From Acanthosoma haemorrhoidale (Eukaryota; Arthropoda; Insecta; Hemiptera; Acanthosomatidae), in the NCBI GenBank assembly GCA_930367205.1, contig OV884011.1, forward strand, positions 145,077,937-145,141,936: DNA of 64,000 nucleotides, read 5' to 3'. Of the stretch, positions 27,801 through 40,734 are shown one piece after another. Numbering within the stretch: the stretch's first letter is position 1; each line of letters begins with the position of its first letter. Below the pieces are notes generated by a model. That model was not told the origin of the DNA, made no database searches, and saw nothing but the letters and a program-made list of their open reading frames with translations. Both the position numbers and the translations under genes were made by a program.

Positions 27801-30122
27801 TTGGTTTACTTGTGTCTTTTAGACGCTACTTTATAAAATCACTTGTTTCTATTACTACCCAGTTCAGCCATATATTTTGTGAAGAATTCTCATGCTTATG
27901 GTTGCTCCAGTCGAGAAGATTCTTTATCTGTTAACGAAGTAAAAGTATTACTTCAATTTATTTAATAGATTTGAATTAAATATAATTTTGTTGTAGTTGA
28001 GTGACATCAACATGCCAGGTTATATGTTATTATATCTGTTTCTTCCTTATACTATTTTTTCACCTTTTTTTACTTGATGGGAATACATAAAGATAGGTGC
28101 TATATAAAAATTAAAAAATTATATTTATTATTGGTCCACTGCATCCACTGAAAATTAAGTCTACATATTTTGGCATTTTATTAAAAAATTGTCCATGTTC
28201 ATGCATGTGCATTACCTTCATGTTAACCCTCCTGGTTTATGTCCAGGCACTTTACCTAGTTAATATTATTAATAAAGGTGAATTATTACTTGATTCCCCC
28301 CCCCCCTAAGCTTATTTGATGAAAATACTAGATTGTGACAAAGTATTTGTTGCTTAACTGTCAACTATTATAATACATAAAATAATTTTGGTGTTGCTTT
28401 AAAATATTTTTTAGTATAGGAGACAAGTTTGAATCTGGGATCTTCCGGTTCAAGTCCAGGTAACCTTTTCTACTAACCTAGAAACCGCACACACCTACAA
28501 GCAGAGATGATAAGAATAATGTTTCGCAAAGTTTTCGAGTTTCATACCTCGTACTTAAATATATATAGATTTCTGTGAATTTTATGACTAATTTTAATAA
28601 CTTTCTGTTGGTTAAACACATGCAGATTATAAAAAATAAATGTTGAATCTCATGAAAAAGTTGATTTTGAAAGTTTAATTTGGCAACTCCTCACATAGAT
28701 CTTTAGATAAAGCACATTGAAAGATACCATCACTGCTTGGAAGTGAGCATAGGAACTTTGGTAGAATTAACTACAACATAGATGTACACTAGGAGGTCCA
28801 AGGTTCAAAACCTTAACCTGGCACAAATTTCCTGTTCAAGCCTAAGCTAAAAATTATTTAAAAGCATCAGTGTGATCATGACAAAAATCAAATAACAAAC
28901 ATTATTTAAATTGAAGAAAAATAAATAAGATATTTATTTAACAATGTAGAGATCAATCATAAAACACTAAGCACACATAATCATGCAACAATTAACCTCT
29001 GTAAACTGTGCAGTACTTATTAACAGTCCATTAATTTAATAGTTCAGCAATTGATAGGTTCATCTAGTATATTAGACGTATTAGCATCATCATTTTATAA
29101 ATGTAGTATCTATTACATTAATTAAATAAAATATAAATGATATATTTCATATTATATGAAATAAAAAAACTGAGCACATTTATTGAATTGTACTATAATG
29201 GTACAAACAAATATGCATTTATTAATACCATTGATCATATCATTTCCCTAAGCAGATTTACTTTCCTTTCTAATGTTTTAAAGCGTAATATGGAACTGCA
29301 CTTTTGAATGGTATCAGCTTTAACCTATAGTGTTCTTAGCACAACTTAACCAAACAAGAACCAACACGCTGTTAGACAGTAAGCAGTAAGATGTTTATAG
29401 GAAACTAAGCGTAACAATTAGATATAATACTTGGAAAACATTCTTTAGCAGTTAAAACTAGTTAGGTTTAACTGCAACAAGGAATATAAACTTTTTAAAT
29501 TTGGTCGAGAAACTGTCAATACTCAACATTAAACAACTTTATTAAGATAATACTGTTTTTTTAAAAAGAAAACCTCATCAATATGATATGAGACTTGCTT
29601 CCTTTGATTCAAAACAACTTCTTAATCAGCCATGAGAGAAATACATTAGATAATGGTAATTAATATTTTACTAATACATAAAAATGAGCTTGGAACTTAG
29701 GAAGAGAACACCAATGAAACAGTTTGGATCAATTCCAAAAGACAGATTTACTTGCTCGAATGCCACATTGCAGCTAAAGGAACAACTTCTAAAGGACAAT
29801 AGGTATAATTCTTTTTTTGATTTACTTTCAGTTTAAGTAACTTCGAGTAAGCTACCAATAACTTCGAAGAAATTGTTTAAAAATGCATTTATTAAAGAAA
29901 GAGTTCAAACCAAACAAACAAAATAATTATTAATTTAACAAGTACAAACATCAGTCAGGGACGAAAAGATTGCCATGGAACCCATAACTAAAGTATAAAT
30001 ATGAGATGATAGCCTCTGAAAGCTGTTCATTATCCCCCCTTGGCATTTAAATAGTTTCGTTGATAAAAAAGACCCAGTGAATAAAACAAGAAACTCACTT
30101 TGTCTGAGGCTGCGTTGGCCAT
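18801..30122 (-). CDS. Psme3: Proteasome activator complex subunit 3 (REG-gamma/PA28-gamma), complete, six coding exons
   Basis: Nuclear 11S activator: a heptameric ring that caps the 20S proteasome and opens its gate, promoting ATP- and ubiquitin-independent degradation. Exons are 30122-30099, 26707-26675, 24807-24662, 23258-23057, 19258-19088 and 18989-18801. All splice sites are GT-AG with consistent phases. They give 254 codons plus TGA, the same length as human PSME3. The N-terminal helical half includes LNEILESPILNVKD. The insert carries a basic nuclear-localisation-like KRPR at 83-86. The activation loop IPKIEDGNNFGV spans 144-155, with Asn151 present. The C-terminal half has Lys188, QISRYF and YPHVEDYR, and ends in NSESLY. 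Asn151 (needed for proteasome activation) and Lys188 (which restricts specificity) are the residues known to be diagnostic in the gamma form. The first exon encodes only eight residues and is followed by a 3.4-kb intron. Confidence 0.95.
20640..20990 (+). pseudogene. hAT (ZBED/FAM200-like) transposase remnant
   Basis: The plus strand reads LQLEVINLQYDV at about 20728-20763, and then YAQLRSLAKGF and LKRVKSQYRSALADKDLQSI at about 20835-20940, with frameshifts between. This is the order found at the C-terminal end of domesticable hAT transposases (LQLELIDLQ-D ... lf S--K--KskyRs-LtdehL). The key serine/CEKLFS segment is degraded. It lies in the intron between Psme3 exons 4 and 5. Confidence 0.6.
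22280..22955 (+). repeat. LTR-like repeat family B, intronic copy in Psme3
   Basis: Shares the family blocks AAGTATAAATATCC, AAGGCAGCGG, GATACCGAGAAGC, TTTTCACTTTCACCCGGCAC, AATAAACAATTATCCC and TTTTGCCAGAAGTTTCC in the same order as the Glce copies. The first ~80 bp are truncated or diverged. It ends about 100 bp from the splice donor of Psme3 exon 4 (23057) and lies antisense to the gene. Confidence 0.6.
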
Positions 30123-31190
<1,068 letters not shown>

Positions 31191-31209
31191 ACAAGCAAAT
31201 CAAGTCACA

Positions 31210-32515
31210 ATGATTTCAGAACAGTTTGAGAAGTTGATGTTAGTTTTAACATCAGCTCTGGGAAGTCAACAACCTACACCAGCATTACCACTAATACCAT
31301 GTGAAAACTATGACCCATAACTGAACAGTTTTCGTCATACATGGAGCGTTTTGACAACTATTGTGATCTCAAAAACGTCACTGATGATACAAAAAAGGTT
31401 CAACTTTCGCGTTCATCAATTGGAAAAGAACATTATAACAACTTAGCCGCTTTTCTGGGACCAGATGATCCTATCAAGGAAATCTACTTCAGAACCTTGA
31501 AGTGCCATTTCGAAAAAATGCTGTCTCCATCAGTCCCAACCGTCGTCTCACAGCACTACTTCCTCAGCATCACTCAGCAGCCACATCAATCAATTTCGGA
31601 TTTCGTCGCATCCCTGAAGGGAAAGTTGAAGGACTGTGATTTTTACACAACCTGTCCCAGTGCCACCTGTAAAAAGAGGTTCTCAATAGCTCAAATATTT
31701 CTCCGTGCTCAGTTCATCAGAGGCCTGAAGGACAATTGGATGGCGAACAGATCCTTCAAGACACAACCCTCAAGGATTTCGATGGATTCGTAACGAAGGC
31801 CACAGCACTGGAAGCATCTCGATTTGAGTCGGGTCAATTGAATAAGCTACCTGAGAAGCCGCCGGATCAAGTTATCGACGCTAACAAGATTGATCGTCGT
31901 CAAGAAAGAAATCGTCGCAGCCACCAGCGTTCTGGGTCTCAAGACAATCGTCGTCAGTCCAGCATCATCGTTCTCAGTCCCGCAGCACCAGAAGTCGTGT
32001 GGATCATCGATCATTAGGTCTCGATGGCCTTTGTCTCAACTGTGGTCGCTCAAACCATAAATCGCGTGATTGCAGAACAGAGCGTAAATCCATGAATTGC
32101 AACTCTTGTGGAAAAATCGGTCATGTCACGAAAGTCTGTATCACCACCCTGCTCCGGAAATCGAAAACTAAGAAGCTGTCAACTGAATACCTTCAAGAGG
32201 AAGAGGATCATCACCCCAACAACGAATATGGTATCGTTCAGATTGAAACTGTCGAGGAACTGTATGAGGTTGGACCAGACACCGATAAATACATCGTCAC
32301 AGTCACTCTCAACAACAAGCCGCAATCGTTTGAAGTGGATTCAGGCGCACGTTTCTCCTTGATCTCAGAAACTGCTTTCAAGAAACTTGAACTCAACGTA
32401 CCGCTGCAACCGACTCCAGTCTCTTTCCGCTCTTACTCAGATCACCTCATCAAGCCTAAAGGAGGCTTACTCGGATTTTTGAAAATACTGGTCGGCTATT
32501 TAATTTAACAGTAAC
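31210..32515 (+). pseudogene. gypsy gag and protease, frameshifted
   Basis: A gag-like region starts at an ATG at 31210 and is broken by a stop near 31318 and a frame change near 31740-31790. Two zinc knuckles follow (CLNCGRSNHKSRDC about 32035-32076, CNSCGKIGHVTKVC about 32098-32139). A retropepsin active site FEVDSGARFSLIS lies at about 32329-32367; the usual DTGA/DSGA signature supports protease. The frame is lost near 32495, shortly before the inserted LTR. Confidence 0.85.
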
Positions 32516-32539
32516 TTACGGGGCAAATAAACCGTGACG

Positions 32540-33276
32540 TTGATTTTAATTTCGTTCTGTGTGCTAGAATGGGGTCTTCTTCGTGACTCTGGTGGTATGC
32601 ACGTCCGAGAGTTGGCGTGTACGGTTGTACAGCATGCTTCGTCGGACGGAGCTGGTGGGTCGGTCTAGAGAGAGAGAGTAGACTAGTAGAAGATTCCAGG
32701 GCCCTGGAGTATCGCGACTGTCTAGATGCAGAGACTGGAGAAGAGTAGAGTGAGCCTACCAGGGCCAAGCTGCCCTGGCGTAAAGCGACCAAGTAGTGTG
32801 GCTGAGGAGACTAGGAAAAAGAGTGTCTTTACAGGGCGAAATTCCTTGATTTAAATACTATCTCCCCTTCCCTCCCGGAAGGCGGAGTGGGCTGTAGGGG
32901 GTATGTTTTATGATGCCCAGGTAGCTAATCCCCCTTAAGTTTATGACTGTTGGCCTAAAAGGGTGTGTTTTATGATGTCACACCTACCGAGATACGTGAT
33001 CGCTCGTCCCCTAAGGACTGTTTATTGGCATGGCTTTTAGATTTTATGACCCGGAGAGTGACTGAAGGTCTGCACGGGTCTATTTATGGCAGTCAGGTGG
33101 CTTATCCTCTCAGGTTTATTGCTGTACCTTCGACCCTCTGTTACTTGTTTACATCTGCCGATCCCTCTATGTTTTATTACTAGAAAAGGCTTTTACCATG
33201 TTTTACATCTAATTACAATACATTATATGCACCAGAGTATAGGGCAATTTACATAAATGGGTAGCGCTTCGCTACA
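32540..33276 (+). repeat. LTR family A, left end uncertain, inside the gypsy element
   Basis: The right end (ATGCACCAGAGTATAGGG ... GCTTCGCTACA) matches the ends of the LTRs at 54883-55730 and 58594-59544. It also contains GC hairpins of the same type at 32696-32707 and 32759-32778, and the GACTGTTTATTGGCA / TTTATGGC segments. The first ~150 bp do not match the other copies and no 5-bp target duplication is found, so the left end is probably rearranged together with the adjacent reverse-transcriptase deletion. Confidence 0.7.
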
Positions 33277-33870
33277 GCTCAGATCTCGAAGAATGCTCCA
33301 GAACTCTCATCGCATGTTTGGAAAGACTCAAAGAACATGATCTCTATCTCAATCGTGCTAAATGCTCATTCTTCAAGGAAAGCATAAATTACTTCGGTCA
33401 TGTAGTGTCACTTATTCAAATTCAGAAGTGCCCAGCTAAGGGTCAAGCAGTTTCTCGGATGCCGTGACCAAAGATTGTGGATGAATTGAGGAGATTCCTT
33501 GGCTTAATCACGTATTATTCCAAATTCATCCCAGATTTCTCTTCGAAGTCCTACCCGCTACGCTGCTTACTCAGGAAGGGTGAACGATTCTTTTGGTCTG
33601 CAACTGCTGAGGCCTCCTTCCGGAATCTCAAGACAGAGTTGTGCTCAGACAAAGAGCTCATCCCGTTTGACCCTTCAAAACAGGTTATTCTCACAACTGA
33701 TGCCTCGCCAACCGGGATAGCCGCAGTACTTAGTCATGAAATTGATGGTCACGAGCGTCCAATCACCTACGCCTCACGAGTTTTGACGCAGGCTGAGTCA
33801 AACTACATCCAGCTCGACAGACGTCCTCGTTTTCAACAACAACTCTGCTTGGAGGCATATTTTCGGTAGA
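33277..33870 (+). pseudogene. gypsy reverse transcriptase C-terminal part and RNase H
   Basis: Starts inside the reverse transcriptase thumb (LERLKEHDLYLNRAKCSFF, INYFGHVVS) and continues through the connection (RRFLGLITYYSKFIPDFSS) to RNase H (TTDASPTGIAAVLSH, ITYASRVLTQAE). The palm with the catalytic YxDD is absent. A frame break lies near 33430-33470. Confidence 0.85.
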
Positions 33871-34675
33871 TGGTTACCCCTCGATGATGGTTTCAGACAA
33901 CGCTGCCATCTTCAAAAGTGAAGAGTTCCAGTGGTATTGCAAAGAGCGTGGGATATTTCAAAAGTTTAGCGCGCCAAATCATCCAGCCACGAATGGTCTA
34001 GCAGAACGCAGCTCAAGGCTGCTGCTGATGATTCTGCTCCGCTGTGTTCTCAGCTGCGGAACATAATGTTCCGCTACAGGGCAACACCCTTAGCCTCAGG
34101 GTCTCCTTCGGTACTGTACCTAAAGAGAAGGATCCGTACTCGTCTCGATGCTCTGATACCCAACAGCAAACCTCTTGCTCCAACTGTGCCTACTGCATAG
34201 CGGGTTCGTAGTCTGCAGTAGTGGGGGAGTGGGGGAGAGAGTGCAGGCGAAGATTTGCTTAGGAAACCAAGACGTTTGGCACCATCAGGAGGAAACTCGA
34301 CCAGTACCATTATATTGTCGAGTTGGACACAGGTCGCACCCTGAAACGCCATATTAATCAACTGGTCGCCACCTTGGTTCCGAAGAAAGAAGTCTCCTTC
34401 ACTCCTTTGGTTCCACAGCACAGAATGGGGGTGCCATCCAAAACTGAAACTACAAGCTTGCCACTAGACCACCAATCGCCAACAACACCTCCTTCACCAC
34501 ATGTGAGTAGTCCAGGTACACAGCGCGACTTGCCTAATCCATGCCATCCAAGGCCACCACCTGTTCAGCCTGGTCCGTCTGTGCCTCAATCGCCTAGGCC
34601 TACCAGGAGCCGGAAAAAGCTTAAGTATCTCGAGGACTATGTCTCCAACGTGTGTTTGTGGTCCTGTCCATAAAT
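33871..34675 (+). pseudogene. gypsy integrase fragment and C-terminal tail
   Basis: VSDNAAIFKSEEFQWYCKER holds the second catalytic aspartate. PATNGLAERSS then holds the catalytic glutamate, which follows it at the normal spacing. The zinc-binding domain and first aspartate are deleted. A Pro-rich tail follows in a new frame and stops near 34671. Confidence 0.8.
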
Positions 34676-34688
34676 AAGTGGGGGAGAT

Positions 34689-34897
34689 TGTAGTGAAACC
34701 GCTATAAATAACTATATGTTTGGTTAACTGTTATAAATAACAGAGTGTTGCGACACACCTGGCATGTGTTCAAGAGTTCAGTTTGAGCGTATGCGTACTG
34801 TTTTCAATACTTATGTCTCATGTATTGTGTAAATAAATTATATTGCGTTATTCAATTAAATATGAAAATGTGTCTCATTATTCGGCCCCTTGTCACA
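34689..34897 (+). repeat. Probable 3' LTR of the gypsy element
   Basis: A G-rich tract (AAGTGGGGGAGAT), typical of a polypurine tract, is followed at once by TGTAGTGAAACC. The segment contains AATAAAT near 34831 and the sequence ends at TTGTCACA. The TG...CA limits and size are plausible, but there is no second LTR to confirm them. Confidence 0.45.
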
Positions 34898-36989
34898 AGA
34901 ACACACTAAAACTAATGGGGATGTTTTCGAAGTCTGGTGAGTCAGTCACTCAAACCAGTGAAAGAAGTGAGAAATTTGTGCACTTAATTGTGGACTATTT
35001 TAAATTAGCTGGGTGCTCTGATGAGGTTTGAACCCTCAGTAAATAATAATATAAGATAATAATAATAATTAAAAGAATAATTTTATTTATTTTTAAAATA
35101 TAATTTTTTTAAATATATTTAATATTATAATTTATAGTCATTCGGTCTCCATCCCGAGCTCACAAGAGCAAAGTTTTGATTGATTGAAAAGTTTTGTGAG
35201 CTTTGGTGTGTCGATGTAAGAAAAATATTGGAGAACTGTTGTAGGATGTTATTCAAATTTATGATTTAACATAAAAATTGGCTTGATGTGCCTTTCGTCG
35301 CCAGATTACATAGCTAAAAAGATGAAAAGCCGAATCAGTTGTACCCTCCAAATAAACTAGTGGACGGCCAAAAAAAGATTTCGAAGAATGTACCACAAAG
35401 AAAGGCGGGTAGTACACCTGATCGACAACTACACGCCATGTGAACCAGTCTCGTTGAGACTTGAGTAATTTATTTTTAAGTTTTATTCCTACATAAGTTA
35501 TAATTAAATAAAAATTAATCAATAAATAATAATTAAAAAATAATTTTAGTTATTTTTTTAAATATATATAATATTATAATTTATATAATAATTATATATA
35601 ATTTACAGTCAATCAGTCTCCATCACGAGCTCACAAGAGCAAAGCTTTGTTTATGTTGTAATCACTTCGAGCTTTTCTTGTTTCCAATTAAATTTGGTTT
35701 TCCTCCATATTATTTTAGTTAAAGTTATTTCGAGTTTTTCTCGCTACCAAATAAATTTTGTTTATATTTTCAAATCTTATGTACGCATTCTTAATTTTAT
35801 CGTATGTAGTCTGAAAGTAATTATGTTTTCCTGTTTTTATTACAATTTTTTTATTATTAAATATTTAACTACTAATTTTAGGTTTGGGTAAAGTTATTAA
35901 TTAAAACTACGGTTTCAGATGATGTCTTCGTGGCAGACTAGTAGTATTTGGTACCATTTCAATAAAAAAAGAAACTAGCGGGTAAGAATGCAAGTGCTGA
36001 ATTATCGCTGGAGTGTTGTTTCGAAATTTAAGGAGGCATTTGAGAAACAAACATTCTACATTGCCAATGGAAAGAACAAGAACTATCCCATTAGAGGGCA
36101 CTCTTCCAACAGGTGAGCTTTAACGTCATCACAGTCTCGTTCACCTTTGGTGTCAACCTCAACATCCTTCAGCATTTTATCGCCTACATATCGGCCTCTC
36201 TCAATAAAAAGCGTTCATAAAGGTTGATGTAAAATTTGAGATTAAAACCCCATCTTGATGTATTAGTTTATGCCGTAGTCCAAATCCTGGAAGTCTCAAC
36301 TACTAAAATAGGCAGACGCCCTCATTTTCTGCCCACTTCAGGACAAAAAAAAAGACTTTTAACTACAAGTGTTACCGACTTTGGCTATTATTTACTTCAT
36401 AAAATCTCTCAATTCACCTCAAACTGATAATATATAAAAGTTTAGGTGCTCTGTGTAGGCGTCCCACTACTTAATCACCTGACTGCACTCTCCAAAATTT
36501 CAGAACGGTATACTGAGGAAAGTGATCCGGCATACGAGTACTTACTTATCTCAGGAGGACAAATAGCAAGTGTTTCAGACCAGATGATTCTCCAATACGG
36601 TTAAAAAAATTGGCAAAATGGTACGATTTGCTTATAGATAAAGCTTCTAGACTAATCTGCCAGATTTGAAATAAGTCAGAGATAATCAGTTAGAGATAAC
36701 GGGATACAACTTGAATGCTGATGTGGTACTGTCATAACTCCCGCCAATCTTATCAATCATATGTGATTTATCTTGTTAGCAATGGTACTGTGTTGTTACT
36801 CCTTTATTAGAGTCAGTTCAGTCCAGTCACGTATAATTTGTATCATTATACTTGTTTATTCCATTATATAGTTTTTATAAAATAACAAAACTTGTATATA
36901 ATGTAGTGACGCTACAGGAAATACAAAATAATTTATGAGGTTCTATAATTGTATATAAATATCTGTAAATTTAAAGGGGCTATGAAGAA
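34898..36989. other. Intergenic AT-rich DNA with a direct repeat
   Basis: Two imperfect direct copies of about 100-140 bp lie at about 35040-35175 and 35505-35650; both end CTCCATC.CGAGCTCACAAGAGCAAAG. A minus-strand open fragment at about 36087-36205 (VGDKMLKDVEVDTKGERDCD) looks protein-like but is short. No gene is supportable. Confidence 0.5.
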
Positions 36990-37039
36990 AAAAAGTAACT
37001 AAACCACACGGATAACTTACCTAAACTCAAAGACAAAAC

Positions 37040-38835
37040 GGGAAGACTATGGCTATTTGACACCGGATCAACAAAAAATTATATTACCCCAACTTCTTTA
37101 CCCGAAGGAAGTCAAATTATTTCGGAAGGTTTTGTTACGAAAACTCCCACAGGGAAAGCCGAGGGCACACAAAGTGCAATAATAGATCTCGAGCCTTTAC
37201 TAGGAGTCCATACAAAAATAAAATTTTTAATATTCCCCTTTAGCGAAAAAATATAATATCCTACTCGGATATGAACTACGGATAACAACTAAACATGGAA
37301 ATAAAGTGCAATACCAACGAATATTACATAGATGGTATTGAAATAAAAAAAAAAAAGAGACCAAACATACTCGGAAAATAAATTAGAAAATAAAATAAAC
37401 AAAAAAAAGAGTCCAAATATACTCGGAAAATAAATCAGAAAATAATTCGGAAAATGAAACTGAAAATAAAAAAAAAATTAAAACCGAAAATAAATCAAAA
37501 ATGAAACAGAATATAAATAAAAAAATGAAACAGAAATTAAATCAGAAAACGAAACGGAAAAACGATCGGAAAACAAATCAACCGAATACAATAAAAATAA
37601 AGAAGACGAAACTAACTATATTGATGACAGACAAACTATAAAAACATTAATCAGAACTGAACACATTGACAACGAAACAACGGATAAACTAGTAAATTTA
37701 ATTATCCAATATGGCAAAATAATAAAGACAGACCAAGAAAAACTAAGATCAATAAAGTTTATAAAACACAAAATTAATACGACTAACAACAATCCTTGCT
37801 ACACCAGAAACTACAGATACCCAGTACAATTCCAAAAACAAATACACGACGAAGTCGAGACATTATTAAAGAACAACATTATACGGAAGAGTAACTCTCC
37901 ATACAATTCACCACCTGTATGGATTGTTCCTAAGAAACCGGACGTGTCAGGTATAAAAAAGGTACGAATGCTAATTGACTATAGGAAACTAAACGAAAAG
38001 ACTATAAAAGACAAATACCCCCTACCAAACATAGAAGACTTACTGAACAAACTACAAAAAGCAAAAATATTTTCGACTATTGACTTATCTTCAGGATTCC
38101 ACCAAATCGAAATGGATCCAGACTCAATAGGAAAAACGGCTTTCAGTACAGAAAACGGACATTCCGAATACCTCAGAATGCCTTACGGGCCATGCAACGC
38201 ACACCCAACTTTCCAACGTGCAATGAATATGATGATTGCAAATATACCCAACACTATGGTATATGTAGTATGGTATATACTCGGACAAAATAGACAACTA
38301 TCTTGAACATTTAGAAAATGTATTCAGGAAACTGAAAGAACACGACTTATCAATTCAACTAGACAAAATAGAATTACATTTTTTAGGACATATTGTGACA
38401 CCTCAAGGACTAGAAACTAATGAGAAAAAAATAGAAGCCATTACAAACTTACCTTATCCAAAAAATGAGAAAACTGTTAGACAATTTTTAGGAATGACCG
38501 GATATTACAGGAAATTCATAAAAAATTACGCTACTATTTCTAGGCCCATATCTCAAGCAATAAAGACCAAAATTTATGATACCCCACAAATAAAACAGGC
38601 ATGTGCCGAATTTCAAACATTAATGACAAACGCCCGAATACTCTTATACCCAGACTGGAACAAATCTTTTACCTTAACAACAGACGCTAGTGACAAAGCT
38701 ATAGGATCTGTACTGTCGCAAAATGACAAAGGCGGAATAAACCATCCCGTAGCTTTTGCGTCAAGAGTATTACAACCTCCTGAACTATTTTTTCAAAACC
38801 TCAACAAAATAATACAATGTACAAAAAATAAATAA
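37040..38835 (+). pseudogene. Errantivirus-like protease, reverse transcriptase and RNase H
   Basis: The protease active site LFDTGST lies at 37053-37073. A repetitive linker (about 37345-37600) follows. The reverse transcriptase contains MLIDYRKLNEKTI, STIDLSSGFHQIEM and the FSTENGHSEYLRMPYG region. The catalytic YxDD position at 38255-38280 is disrupted by a short duplication of TATGGTATA. After a frame change the connection (RQFLGMTGYYRKFIKNY) leads to RNase H (TTDASDKAIGSVLSQ, AFASRVLQPPEL), which breaks near 38800. Confidence 0.85.
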
Positions 38836-38839
38836 TAAA

Positions 38840-39005
38840 ATAATTGGATTACATATTTCTCCTCTTTCTGCATTTACATGCATTTGGCGGAGTGCATAAT
38901 ATAATAAAATTTTTATTGTTGTTAAAAGTTCATCGTTCTTATACAACACTAGGTGATGAGGCTCACCTTCTATTTGTCACCGATGGTCAACTCAACACTT
39001 CAAAC
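38840..39005 (-). repeat. GGTGA-hairpin short element inserted in RNase H
   Basis: This breaks the RNase H reading frame; flanking DNA on both sides is RNase H. It aligns with the element at 44336-44524: TTCTCCTC..TCTGC, ATGCATTT, then AGGTGATGAGGCTCACCTTC at 38951-38970. Ends are approximate and no target duplication is clear. Confidence 0.5.
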
Positions 39006-40640
39006 CATACTTATGCGGTTCACGATTCTTACTACAGACAGACCACAGACCACTAAAATGGTTTTACAATGAAAAACACCCGTATCATGAAATGGATATG
39101 GAAACTTAACGAATTTGAATTTGACGTAGAACACATATCAGGAAAGACAAACTTTGTAGCGGACTTACTATCAAGACAACACGAACACTTAAATCAAATA
39201 AATCATGTTCACGTAGAAGTTTTCGAAGAAGCAGAACCTACACAAACCGAAAACAATCCGGACTACGACGCATTAATAACTGACTTAGAAGCAACGTCAT
39301 CACAAATAACACAAACACAAAATACTGACAAACAAATAGAATTCACACCAACAGAAAATGACTAGATAATTACTTGCGGAGCCACGATACATTCTCAAAA
39401 ATCTTCGAATGAGCAAATTTGGATTGTAAATGACGAAAAAATAGTAAATATAGAGAAGCACCAAATAGTCATCAAAAAAGGAAAAAAGACTATCAACTTC
39501 TCAAAACCATTTGGGAAACAAAGACACGAACTGACTATACAAAGCCAACGGGACATACGAAACATGCTTGAACAAATCCTACAACCAAAAACAACTTATG
39601 GAATCTACTGTGACTCACACTTACCCATACTGAATTATTGGTACAACAAGACATTCGAGACAATATCACAAACAATACAAGACAATTACCCAACCGTAAA
39701 GTTAAAAAGATACAAAAACATAGCAAAGGACATAGAAAACAAAGAGGAGCAATTAGAACTAATAACCAATTATCACACTGAAAACCGCACACCGAGGAAC
39801 TCTCGAAACTTACAACAAACTGAGAAAGACACACTACTTCCCCCGTATGAAAGAAAGTATCAATGGCTATATAAACCAATGCGTAATATGCCGAAAAACC
39901 AAGTACGAACGCAGACCGATTAAAACAAAATTCATGATTACACCAACACCTAACAGACCATTCGAAGAATTAATGGCAGACACATTTCATTATGAATCAA
40001 AATGCATCGTAACCTTAGTAGACACGTTTTCCAAAAGAACCTTTGCTAAACTTATAACACACATGACAAGTAAAAAGCGAAGTATTCAAGCAATACATTG
40101 AACATTATCCAACACCAACAATAATAAAAATGGATAATGGCAGAGAATATAAGAACGCATTAGTACAACAATTCCTACAAACCAACGACACAACCCCTTA
40201 ATATATCACCCCACAAAACTCTAACTCATTGGGATTATTAAACAGACAACACTAGACATGATTCACTCGAGAACAGGTTAAGACTGGCTATAATAGCTTA
40301 CAACAATACACTAAAGAGTACACTGAAACTGACTCCAGACAAAATAACATTCGAGATAATTAAACAAGACTCCCGAATAAACGAGAATATCACCAAACAA
40401 TTCGCACAACAGTATCATGAAGAAAAACAAAAATTCTACGAAACCATAAAGCAAACCATAGAACAAGAGAAAGAAGAACGAACACAAAAATTAAATAAAA
40501 ATAGAGAAGACCCCCCAGAAATAGACATTGACGAACCACAATACATGCGCACTATCCCAAGAACCGCAAAACAGAACGAAAAATACAAACAAATCAATTA
40601 CATACAAGACCAAAGAACAAACTAGTAAGCGACTACATGT
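39006..40640 (+). pseudogene. Errantivirus-like RNase H end and integrase
   Basis: The RNase H end is marked by FDVEHISGKTNFVADLLSR near 39115-39175. The integrase zinc region includes CVICRKTK near 39873. The catalytic core has LMADTFHYES with the first aspartate near 39975 and MDNGREYKNA with the second near 40130, after a frameshift. The last part is a Lys/Glu-rich tail with stops. Several frames are needed to read it, so it is non-functional. Confidence 0.8.
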
Positions 40641-40734
40641 AAACAAATTAAAACGACCTAGTAAGAAACATTTGACTCACCGAAAAAATGTTCCAGTATG
40701 TAACAATGTTCAAAAATGTAACAATTAGGGCACT

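Noticed and set aside
32505..32792. 95-residue minus-strand frame
   Set aside because: It lies across the gypsy/LTR junction, antisense to both, and is a by-product of GC-rich LTR sequence.
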